Shown here: one piece after another, positions 8,591 through 15,613 of the stretch | Position numbering within the stretch: the stretch's first letter is position 1 | Layout of the letters: each line of letters opens with the position of its first letter | Origin: Bacteroidota bacterium | GTDB lineage: Bacteria; Bacteroidota; Bacteroidia; 2-12-FULL-35-15 | Reading direction: 5' to 3' | Assembly: GCA_947504725.1 (NCBI GenBank) | Contig: CANNHN010000002.1 | Location: 434,001 to 498,000, forward strand | Length of the DNA: 64,000 nt | The notes under the pieces: model-generated | Told to the model about the DNA's origin: nothing | The model's input: the letters and a program-made list of their open reading frames with translations, nothing else | Database searches by the model: none | Made by a program: the position numbers and the translations under genes

Positions 8591-9253
8591 TTATTCAGTT
8601 TTTTGAGTTTCTTTATTGAAGAGGTGAAATCGTCCTGAAATCCCAAATTCAAAATACACACCACCCATATTCCAGGTAGCACCATCTGCTTGCGTCCATA
8701 ATATTCCTGCACTGTCTTTTATTTGAATATTGTTATTCAACATGTGTTTGTTGTATCCTACGCTCAAATGCATCCCGATGTATTTGCCAAAGTAGAAGTG
8801 TGGAGAAACATGGATGTTCAACAACGTTCCTTTTGCTCTAATAAATTGCGTATCATCTAGGTCGCCTCCAAAACTACTGGTTCCGAAACCAACTCCAATT
8901 GGCAAATCAAACTTGTCGTTTTTATTTGCAATATGAAAATTGGCGCGAACCAATAAATCATTTCCTCTTAATTTGTTATCTCCTGATCGTCCGTAGGTTC
9001 CTCTTCTATATCGCACACCAACTCCAAAAAATTTGGCGATTCCAAATTCTGCATTTACATGTGGAAGTGTTCCTACAAAACCAATCCCGCTATGTTCCTC
9101 TTTATTGACTGGAGAGTAAGCTCGAATGCCGTAAATCCCAAATCCGAGTCCCGCGTCAGCTGCTACGGTTCCAAATTTGAAAGATTGTGCAGGTAAAAGG
9201 ATGTTGCCAAAAATAAATGACAAAACAACCAAGAAGAGTAATTTTTGTTTCAT
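8591..9253 (-). CDS. Probable outer-membrane beta-barrel protein
   Basis: 220 residues with a clear signal peptide (MKQKLLFLVVLSFIFGN..LPAQS, cleavage after about residue 23). The mature part is rich in alternating Gly/aromatic strands (GLGFGIYGIR, FGVGVRYRRGTYG, HFYFGKYIGMHLSVGYNK) and ends in a barrel-like FEFGISGRFHLFN strand. This is the composition of small 8-10-stranded outer-membrane barrels, though the family is not identified. It is transcribed alone, divergent from radA and convergent with the heptose gene. Confidence 0.75.
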   Translation of the reverse strand: MKQKLLFLVVLSFIFGNILLPAQSFKFGTVAADAGLGFGIYGIRAYSPVNKEEHSGIGFVGTLPHVNAEFGIAKFFGVGVRYRRGTYGRSGDNKLRGNDLLVRANFHIANKNDKFDLPIGVGFGTSSFGGDLDDTQFIRAKGTLLNIHVSPHFYFGKYIGMHLSVGYNKHMLNNNIQIKDSAGILWTQADGATWNMGGVYFEFGISGRFHLFNKETQKTE

Positions 9254-9357
9254 AAGTCTAGTTTTAGTTTATTCAAATGCAAACTTAATTTTTTTTTATA
9301 ATATGTTGATAAACAAATCCTGTTTCTAGAATAGAAATTTCTAATTTCGTGCATATA

Positions 9358-10728
9358 ATGGCTAAAACTAAAACATCTTTCTTCTGTCAAAACTGTGGTA
9401 CTCAATCTGCAAAGTGGATTGGGAAATGTCCTTCTTGTAATGAGTGGAATACGTATGTAGAAGAAGTTGTGTCCAAAGGAGATGAAGCAACTCCTGGTAT
9501 TGCAAGCACTAGTAAACAGCGTGCTGCAAAACCACAGCTTGTTACAGAAATAAATTTAGAGCAACATCATCGCATCGAATTGTATGATAAAGAATTATCT
9601 CGTGTGCTTGGTGGTGGATTAGTCCCTGGTTCCTTAACGTTGTTTGGTGGTGAACCAGGAATTGGCAAATCAACGTTGATGTTGCAAGTAGCCATTAACA
9701 TGAAGAATTTAAAAGTGCTTTATGTCTCTGGTGAAGAAAGTGAACAACAAATTCGTATGCGTGCAGAGCGCATTGGAATGGCAAATCCAAATTGTTACAT
9801 CTTAACAGAAACATCTACACAAAATATTTTCAAACAGATAGAACAACTGGAACCGAATTTTGTCATCATCGATTCCATTCAAACATTACATTCTGCACAT
9901 ATCGAATCTTCTCCTGGAAGTGTTTCGCAAATTCGTGAATGTACTGCTGAACTCTTGCGCTATGCCAAAGAAAGCGGAACGCCTGTTTTTTTAATCGGAC
10001 ATATTACTAAAGATGGAAGTTTGGCTGGACCAAAAGTTTTGGAACATATGGTGGATACTGTTTTGCAATTTGAAGGAGATAGAAATCACGTTTACCGATT
10101 ATTGAGAACAGCTAAAAATCGTTTTGGTTCTACTAACGAATTAGGGATTTACGAAATGCAAGGGAGTGGTTTGCGCGAAGTAAGCAACCCCTCCGAAATA
10201 TTAATTACAGCAAGAGAAGAATTGGTTAGTGGCGTTGCTATTGCTGCTACGATGGAGGGAATGCGCCCCATGTTAATTGAAACACAGGCATTGGTGAGCT
10301 CAGCTGCATACGGAACACCACAGCGTTCGTCAACAGGTTTCGATTTAAGAAGATTATCGATGTTATTGGCTGTTTTAGAAAAGCGTTGTGGATTCAGATT
10401 AGGCGTAAAAGATGTCTTCTTAAACATCGCGGGTGGAATTAAAGTAGAAGATCCAGGAATTGATTTAGCATTAGTTTGTGCGGTTCTTTCGAGCAATGAA
10501 GATATGCCCATATCTCCGAAAGTTTGTTTTGCAGGTGAAGTTGGACTGAGCGGAGAAATTCGTCCAGTGAATAGAATTGATCAACGGATTTCAGAAGCGG
10601 AGAAATTGGGCTTCGAACATATTTTTATTTCCAAGTACAATAAAAAAGGACTCGATTTAAAAAACTATCACATCAAAATTACCATGGTTGGTAAGATTGA
10701 AGAGGTGTTCAGTTTACTCTTCGGGTAA
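9358..10728 (+). CDS. radA: DNA repair protein RadA
   Basis: 456 residues from ATG 9358 (a GTG three codons earlier is possible but less likely). RadA is a RecA-like, DnaB-type ATPase that drives branch migration during recombination repair. The N-terminal zinc finger has two CxxC pairs (FFCQNCG and CPSC); Walker A is GGEPGIGKST near residue 97. The RadA-specific KNRFGS motif and a C-terminal Lon-protease-like domain lacking the catalytic serine (the AGGIKVEDPGIDLAL region) follow. The length is typical. It has its own upstream region and is followed by the polyketide cluster after a 49-base gap. Confidence 0.97.
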   Translation: MAKTKTSFFCQNCGTQSAKWIGKCPSCNEWNTYVEEVVSKGDEATPGIASTSKQRAAKPQLVTEINLEQHHRIELYDKELSRVLGGGLVPGSLTLFGGEPGIGKSTLMLQVAINMKNLKVLYVSGEESEQQIRMRAERIGMANPNCYILTETSTQNIFKQIEQLEPNFVIIDSIQTLHSAHIESSPGSVSQIRECTAELLRYAKESGTPVFLIGHITKDGSLAGPKVLEHMVDTVLQFEGDRNHVYRLLRTAKNRFGSTNELGIYEMQGSGLREVSNPSEILITAREELVSGVAIAATMEGMRPMLIETQALVSSAAYGTPQRSSTGFDLRRLSMLLAVLEKRCGFRLGVKDVFLNIAGGIKVEDPGIDLALVCAVLSSNEDMPISPKVCFAGEVGLSGEIRPVNRIDQRISEAEKLGFEHIFISKYNKKGLDLKNYHIKITMVGKIEEVFSLLFG

Positions 10729-10747
10729 ATTGTAATCCCAATAAATG

Positions 10748-10778
10748 TACATACATTAATTGCCTACCTTTGTATGTA
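10748..10778 (+). promoter_or_regulatory. Promoter with inverted-repeat candidate operator before the PKS cluster
   Basis: TACCTTTG at 10765-10772 is a perfect -7 element (TAnnTTTG). A perfect 8-bp inverted repeat, TACATACA at 10748-10755 and TGTATGTA at 10771-10778, brackets it, and the second arm runs into the ATG at 10778. Transcription would start at or within a few bases of the ATG, giving a leaderless mRNA. A dimeric regulator bound to the repeat would cover the promoter. Confidence 0.5.
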
Positions 10779-11683
10779 TGCCAACTTTAAATTTCATAAC
10801 CTGGTTTGATAAGAATACTGTAAAACATTTGCGGTTGCCGTTTTCATACCATTTGATGCCCGTTTTTTTGTTTGCCTTGAGTCAGAGTTCAAATTTTAAC
10901 TGGACAAATACAATCCTTGCTTTTCTCATTTTACATCTGCTTATTTATCCTTCCAGCAATGGTTATAATAGCTATCAAGATAAAGATGAAACAAGTATTG
11001 GAGGATTAAAAAATCCGCCTAAAGTCACCGAGAATTTATTTTATGCTACATTGCTTTTAGACGTTGTTGGTGTTTTATCTGCATTGTTAATATCTATAAA
11101 CTTTTCAGTCTTTGTTCTGTTATATGTATTGATTTCAAGAGCATATAGTTACAGAAATCTACGTTTGAAAAAATACGCAATTGTTGGATTCTTGACTGTT
11201 TTTCTTTTTCAAGGAGCATTTACTTTTTTAATGGTGTCAGCTGCAGTTACTGATTTTGAATTTAAAAATTATTTTACACTCAACAACATAATTTGTATGA
11301 GTGTTGCTAGTTTGTTTATTGGAAGTGTTTACCCGCTCACGCAGATTTATCAGCACGATGCCGATAAAAAGGATGGCGTAACAACCATCAGTTATAAGTT
11401 AGGCTATTTAGGAACATTTATTTTTTCATCGGTCTTATTTGGACTAGCAACAGGATTGTTGTTTTATTATTTCGATAAAAAAGCACAGCTCACAGCCTTG
11501 TTTTTATTTTTAACGTTAATGCTACCCGTTGTTGTTCGTTTATTCATCTGGTTTAACAAAGTGAGGAAAGATGCTGCGCATGCAAATTTTGAAAATACCA
11601 TGAGCATGAATTTAATGGCATCTACGTGTATGAATTGTTATTTTTTAATATTAATATTGAATACTAATTATAGTTGGTTTTGA
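10778..11683 (+). CDS. UbiA-family prenyltransferase
   Basis: 301 residues from ATG 10778. An integral membrane protein with about 8-9 helices. The two aspartate-rich motifs of the UbiA superfamily are visible: NSYQDKDE (after NGY, about residue 66) and HDADKKDG (about residue 195). These bind the magnesium-diphosphate of a prenyl donor, so the enzyme probably transfers an isoprenoid chain to an aromatic acceptor in the membrane. It is immediately followed (2 bases) by a type III polyketide synthase, which suggests that the acceptor is the polyketide phenol; that is inference. Classical MenA and UbiA homologues lie in quinone contexts, which this is not. Confidence 0.85.
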   Translation: MPTLNFITWFDKNTVKHLRLPFSYHLMPVFLFALSQSSNFNWTNTILAFLILHLLIYPSSNGYNSYQDKDETSIGGLKNPPKVTENLFYATLLLDVVGVLSALLISINFSVFVLLYVLISRAYSYRNLRLKKYAIVGFLTVFLFQGAFTFLMVSAAVTDFEFKNYFTLNNIICMSVASLFIGSVYPLTQIYQHDADKKDGVTTISYKLGYLGTFIFSSVLFGLATGLLFYYFDKKAQLTALFLFLTLMLPVVVRLFIWFNKVRKDAAHANFENTMSMNLMASTCMNCYFLILILNTNYSWF

Positions 11684-11685
11684 AG

Positions 11686-12768
11686 ATGAGTAAAATAATT
11701 TCTATAGGAACAGCAGTACCACAGCATCGCACAGCACAACCTGCGATACTAGAGTTTATGCAAGCCGCGTATGGGAATGATGTCACATCTCGTAAATTAA
11801 ATGTGCTCTTCAATAATAGTGGAATTAGTGCTCGTTACTCTGTGATTCCCGATTTTGATAAGAATAACAAGCAGCACATCTTTTTTAATGGAACACCAAG
11901 CACTGCCAATGTAAAAAACAGGTTGGATGTTTTTAAAGAACAGGCAATCCCTTTGGCGATAAAAGCAATAGATGATGCATTTATCAAAATAGATTCTCAG
12001 ATAAATACTTTTGGAGTAACGCATCTAATTTCTGTTACCTGTACAGGTTTGTCGGCTCCCGGTTTGTCGGCCGAGTTAATTGAAAAACTAAAACTACCGA
12101 CAGACATTTTTCATACTTCCGTGAATTTTTTGGGATGTAATGCAGCATTTCACGCCTTGAAAATTGCGGATATGATTATTAAGTCGGATGCAAAAGCAAA
12201 AGTGTTAATTGTATGCGTTGAATTGTGCACACTTCACTTTCAGCCGAAAAATGATCATGATAATTTATTGTCCAATACTATTTTTGGTGATGGAGCAGCA
12301 GCGGTGATTGTTACTTCAGATGATTCTGCTCAAAGAGGATTATCAATAAAAGGATTTTACTCTTTACTCCTAAACAAAGGAAAAGATTTGATGGGGTGGA
12401 ACATTACGCCAACGAATTTCGAAATGATTTTGGATGCGCAAATTCCCCAGGTAATCGGAGATGAAATAAATGAAATTTTAGAAAAGGGTTGTCGTAAATT
12501 AAATATAGAAACTGATTCAATTACCAAGTGGGCAATTCATCCTGGAGGTAAAAAAATTGTAGATGTCATTAAAAGTAAATTAGAATTGAGTGAAACTGAT
12601 ACGGAAGCATCTTACAAAGTTTTAAATGAATTTGGCAACATGTCGTCACCCACAATTTTATTTGTGTTGAATGAACTTTTTAAAGAAGCAAAAAGTGGGG
12701 AAACAATTTTTTCAATTGGATTTGGTCCCGGTTTAAGTATTGAAACTGCGTTTTTCGCTTATGAGTAA
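11686..12768 (+). CDS. Type III polyketide synthase (chalcone/stilbene synthase family)
   Basis: 360 residues from ATG 11686. A homodimeric ketosynthase that extends an acyl-CoA starter with malonyl-CoA and cyclises it without an acyl carrier protein. The catalytic triad is complete: Cys in NFLGCNAAFHAL, His in AIHPGGKKI and Asn in EFGNMSSPTILF. The N-terminal IISIGTAVPQHRT and the C-terminal GFGPGLSIE (the family GPG loop) are also present. Bacterial relatives make alkylresorcinols, alkylpyrones or tetrahydroxynaphthalene. The start is 2 bases after the prenyltransferase stop, and the next gene overlaps its end by 8 bases, so the genes are translationally coupled. Confidence 0.95.
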   Translation: MSKIISIGTAVPQHRTAQPAILEFMQAAYGNDVTSRKLNVLFNNSGISARYSVIPDFDKNNKQHIFFNGTPSTANVKNRLDVFKEQAIPLAIKAIDDAFIKIDSQINTFGVTHLISVTCTGLSAPGLSAELIEKLKLPTDIFHTSVNFLGCNAAFHALKIADMIIKSDAKAKVLIVCVELCTLHFQPKNDHDNLLSNTIFGDGAAAVIVTSDDSAQRGLSIKGFYSLLLNKGKDLMGWNITPTNFEMILDAQIPQVIGDEINEILEKGCRKLNIETDSITKWAIHPGGKKIVDVIKSKLELSETDTEASYKVLNEFGNMSSPTILFVLNELFKEAKSGETIFSIGFGPGLSIETAFFAYE

Positions 12769-13462
12769 ATTCTCTCATCGCTCCTACGAACTCGAATTGT
12801 TGGATGCTCCAAACATCCCCAAAGAATTACTTTTCAAAAATCTTCGCGAATTAGATGTTGTTAACCGTTTGTTGGGTGGACATGCCATTACGCTTTCTGG
12901 AATAAAAAAACTGGTTACGGATAGAAACAAAATTTATCGAATTGTGGATATTGGTTGCGGAGGTGGCGATGCAATGAAAAAAATTGCAGCATGGGCAAAA
13001 GCAAATCAGTTTGTTGTTGAGTTGATTGGAGTGGATATGAGTGCAGATGCGATTGCGTTTATGAAAGATGAATGCAAAGCCTTTCCCGAGATTACTGGAA
13101 TCGTGAGCGATTACCGCGAGTATCTAAAATTGAATACCGAAATAGACATTGTTCATTGCTCTTTATTTTGTCATCATCTAAAAGACGATGAATTGGTGGA
13201 GTTGTTTGACTACTTAAATGCGCATTCAAAAGTTGGATTCATCATCAACGATTTACAAAGGCATTGGTTTGCGTATTACAGTATTAAGTTTTTAACTCGT
13301 TTACTGAATGGTTCAATTTTAGTAAAAAATGACGCGCCACTTTCAGTATTGCGAGGGTTTAGAAAAGAAGAATTGAATGTGTTGTTGGAAAAATCTAAAG
13401 TTAAAAACTACACTATTAAATGGAAATGGGCTTTTAGGTACTTATTGTTATTAAAAAAATAA
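12761..13462 (+). CDS. SAM-dependent methyltransferase of the PKS cluster
   Basis: 233 residues from the ATG at 12761, which overlaps the polyketide synthase stop (ATGAGTAA). The class I SAM-binding glycine motif VDIGCGGGDAM lies at about residues 63-73, followed by LIGVDMSADAI (the acidic residue that holds the ribose) and an SDYREYL loop. A conserved N-terminal stretch (ELLDAPNIPKELL) is shared with methyltransferases that I recall next to type III PKS genes. It probably methylates an oxygen or carbon of the polyketide phenol, as SrsB does in Streptomyces. The substrate is inferred from context. Confidence 0.88.
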   Translation: MSKFSHRSYELELLDAPNIPKELLFKNLRELDVVNRLLGGHAITLSGIKKLVTDRNKIYRIVDIGCGGGDAMKKIAAWAKANQFVVELIGVDMSADAIAFMKDECKAFPEITGIVSDYREYLKLNTEIDIVHCSLFCHHLKDDELVELFDYLNAHSKVGFIINDLQRHWFAYYSIKFLTRLLNGSILVKNDAPLSVLRGFRKEELNVLLEKSKVKNYTIKWKWAFRYLLLLKK

Positions 13463-13466
13463 ATTA

Positions 13467-13546
13467 ACCGCTGAGAAAAAAGAGAAAAAGGGAGAATCGC
13501 TGAGTTTTTGAATTTTTCTCTGCGCCTTCTCTGCGAACTCTGCGGT
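13467..13546. repeat. Intergenic repeat, family A (GCAGAG type), two inverted arms
   Basis: Arm 1 (13467-13504) starts accgctgag four bases after the methyltransferase stop. Arm 2 (13518-13546) reads ctctgcgccttctctgcg and ends ctctgcggt six bases before the ATG at 13553. The arms are degenerate inverted copies of one unit built of GCAGAG/GCGCAGAG steps. Further copies lie at 14696, 18127, 24454 and 27335, and a related one at 52308. Confidence 0.8.
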
Positions 13547-13552
13547 AAAAAT

Positions 13553-14689
13553 ATGACTCAACATAATTCATATCAAGTTTCCATCATCGGTGGCGGATTA
13601 GCCGGCCTAACATTAGCCATCCAGTTGGCTAATGAAGGTTACTCTTGTGTACTCTTCGAAAAAAACAAATATCCTTTTCATAAAGTTTGTGGTGAATACA
13701 TCTCGATGGAATCTTGGAATTTTTTAGATCGATTGGGATTAAATTTATCAGAATTGAATTTACCTAAGATTACTCGTCTACAAGTTTCATCCCTCTCCGG
13801 AAAATTATTAAAACACCAATTGGATCTTGGAGGCTTCGGAATTAGCCGTTATCTGCTGGACTCCAAACTAGCAGAAATTGCAAAAGCTAAAGGAGTAATT
13901 TTATTAGATGATTGTCGAGTGAATGATGTAAAATTTGAAAACGAAAAATTCACAATCGATTCCTCGAAAGGAAATTTTAGTTCAGAAATCTGTGTCGGAG
14001 CCTGGGGTAAAAAAAGTAATCTCGATAATAAGTTGCGGAGCGTGTCCCCCTCTGGAGGGGGCAGGGGGAGGAATTATGTCGGTATCAAATATCACATTAA
14101 CATTGATTTTCCTAATGATTTAATAGAACTCCATAATTTTGAAAATGGCTATTGTGGTATTTCTAAAATAGAAGACAATAGATATTGTTTGTGTTATTTA
14201 ACCGATTCGGAGAATCTTAAAAAGTATAATGGCGACATTAAAAAGATGGAACAAGAAATCCTTTTTAAAAACGCATTCTTGAAAGACTACTTTACAAAAG
14301 CAAATTTTTTATTTGAAGAACCATTAGCCATTTCACAAATCAAGATTGGTTATAAAAATGCAGTGGAAAACAAACTATTGATGATTGGTGATACAGCTGG
14401 AAACATTGCTCCATTGAGCGGAAACGGCATGAGTATGGCCATGAGAAGCTCTTTTTTTCTAAATCAATTGCTTGTCGATTATTTTAATCAGAAGATTTCA
14501 CGAATAGAATTAGAAGACAACTATTCACACTTCTGGGAAAAACAATTTAAGAGTAGAGTTGATTTTTCTGAGTTTTTACAAAAGCTTTTGAAAAATACTA
14601 CGATGACAAACTTTGCAATTGGTGTTTTAAAAGCAATTCCGTTTTTGAGAAATGTTGTTGAGAAATCAACCCACGGAAAACCATTCTAA
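13553..14689 (+). CDS. FAD-dependent oxidoreductase of the PKS cluster
   Basis: 378 residues from ATG 13553; the longer frame from 13508 would translate the repeat and is rejected. The Rossmann FAD motif SIIGGGLAGLTLA and an acidic strand end (LFEKNKYPFHKVCGEYIS, as in geranylgeranyl-reductase/monooxygenase-type flavoproteins) begin the protein. GDTAGNIAPLSGNGMSMA, the second FAD motif, lies near residue 280. In srsABC-type loci the equivalent enzyme hydroxylates the phenolic lipid to a hydroquinone/quinone; that role is inferred here. Odd feature: residues about 164-173 are encoded by a GC-rich palindromic repeat embedded in the gene. The gene is flanked by inverted family A repeats. Confidence 0.88.
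   Translation: MTQHNSYQVSIIGGGLAGLTLAIQLANEGYSCVLFEKNKYPFHKVCGEYISMESWNFLDRLGLNLSELNLPKITRLQVSSLSGKLLKHQLDLGGFGISRYLLDSKLAEIAKAKGVILLDDCRVNDVKFENEKFTIDSSKGNFSSEICVGAWGKKSNLDNKLRSVSPSGGGRGRNYVGIKYHINIDFPNDLIELHNFENGYCGISKIEDNRYCLCYLTDSENLKKYNGDIKKMEQEILFKNAFLKDYFTKANFLFEEPLAISQIKIGYKNAVENKLLMIGDTAGNIAPLSGNGMSMAMRSSFFLNQLLVDYFNQKISRIELEDNYSHFWEKQFKSRVDFSEFLQKLLKNTTMTNFAIGVLKAIPFLRNVVEKSTHGKPF
14045..14071. repeat. Family C palindromic repeat inside the FAD oxidoreductase coding sequence
   Basis: A 27-base GC-rich segment beginning tccccctctggagggggc and ending aggggggagg-like (five Gs at 14063-14068) stands out in AT-rich DNA. It contains the palindrome CCCCCTCTGGAGGGGG, able to form a tight hairpin. 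It keeps the reading frame and adds a Ser-Pro-Ser-Gly-Gly-Gly-Arg-Gly-Arg stretch to the protein. Similar TCCCCCTxxGGAGGGGG units are, from memory, frequent intergenic repeats in Bacteroidota. Confidence 0.75.
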
Positions 14690-14695
14690 AATCTA

Positions 14696-14733
14696 ACCGC
14701 AGAGGGCGCTGAGAAGGCGCAGAGAACGCTAAG
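14696..14733. repeat. Family A repeat, single arm, downstream of the FAD oxidoreductase
   Basis: Begins accgcagagggcgctgag six bases after the stop at 14689 and continues with GCGCAGAG and CGCTAAG steps. It is an inverted counterpart of the arm at 13518-13546, so the FAD oxidoreductase gene lies between inverted copies. Confidence 0.8.
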
Positions 14734-14756
14734 AATTTTTTTGTTATTTTTACACC

Positions 14757-15545
14757 ATGAATTTAGATCTATCAGGAAAAACAGCAATGGTGTGTGGTAG
14801 TACACAAGGCATTGGAAAAGCATCAGCAATAGAATTGGCATTGCTTGGAGCAAATATTGTGTTGGTTGCTCGTAACGAGGAATCCTTAAAAACAGCCATG
14901 AAAGATTTGGATGTTTCGAAAGGACAAAAACATAATTTCCTTGTTGCCGATTTTCAGCAATCTAATTTATTAAAAGAAAAACTCGACAACTTTGTGGCAA
15001 CGCAAGGAGTAATTCACATTCTTGTAAACAATACAGGTGGACCACCAAGCGGGCTTATTCAGAATGCAAAAGTGGATGAGTTTTTACAAGCATTCAACAA
15101 TCATTTGGTTTGCAACCATATTTTAGTGCAGGCATTACTTAGCGGAATGAAAGAAGCGCATTACGGGCGAGTAATAAATATCATCAGCACCTCTGTTAAA
15201 ATTCCTTTGAAAAATTTAGGTGTATCAAATACCATTCGTGCTGCAGTTGCAAATTGGAGCAAGACCTTGGCAAATGAAGTAGCATCATTCGGAATTACTG
15301 TAAACAATGTACTTCCCGGAGCAACATTAACTGGACGATTAAGTACCATCATCGAAAATAAATCAAAAAATACAGGTGAATCACTAAACGAAATCAAGAA
15401 TGAAATGGAAAGTGAAATTCCATTGGGCCGTTTTGCTGAACCTTCAGAAGTTGCCAATGCGGTTGCATTTTTAGCTTCTCCTGCCGCTTCTTATATTACT
15501 GGTATAAATATTCCTGTGGATGGTGGAAGAACTGGGAATTTGTAG
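14757..15545 (+). CDS. Short-chain dehydrogenase/reductase with atypical active site
   Basis: 262 residues, classical SDR length. The cofactor motif is VCGSTQGIGKA at residues 12-22 (usual TGxxxGIG) and VNNTGGPPSG (usual NNAG) lies at about 90-99. The active-site serine region NIISTS is present. The Tyr-x-x-x-Lys pair is replaced: aligned positions read Ser157 and Arg161 (GVSNTIRAAVANW). I recall a FabG-like SDR subgroup with exactly this SNTIR block, whose reaction is unknown. The C-terminal SYITGINIPVDGG is typical. It follows the PKS cluster after a 67-base gap containing a repeat, so cluster membership is possible but not certain. Confidence 0.9.
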   Translation: MNLDLSGKTAMVCGSTQGIGKASAIELALLGANIVLVARNEESLKTAMKDLDVSKGQKHNFLVADFQQSNLLKEKLDNFVATQGVIHILVNNTGGPPSGLIQNAKVDEFLQAFNNHLVCNHILVQALLSGMKEAHYGRVINIISTSVKIPLKNLGVSNTIRAAVANWSKTLANEVASFGITVNNVLPGATLTGRLSTIIENKSKNTGESLNEIKNEMESEIPLGRFAEPSEVANAVAFLASPAASYITGINIPVDGGRTGNL

Positions 15546-15568
15546 TGTTTTTTTATGTGAGATTAAAC

Positions 15569-15600
15569 AAAAAAGCGAAGATATTTTTCTTCGCTTTTTT
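15569..15600. terminator. Bidirectional terminator after the SDR gene
   Basis: aaaaaagcgaag at 15569-15580 pairs with cttcgctttttt at 15589-15600 across an 8-base loop. It sits between convergent genes ending at 15545 (+) and 15614 (-), with A and T runs on both sides. Confidence 0.87.
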
Positions 15601-15613
15601 GTTATAGTATTCT

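Noticed and set aside
13508-13552. Upstream extension of the FAD oxidoreductase
   Set aside because: It would translate the family A repeat; the ATG at 13553 gives the normal N-terminal FAD motif.
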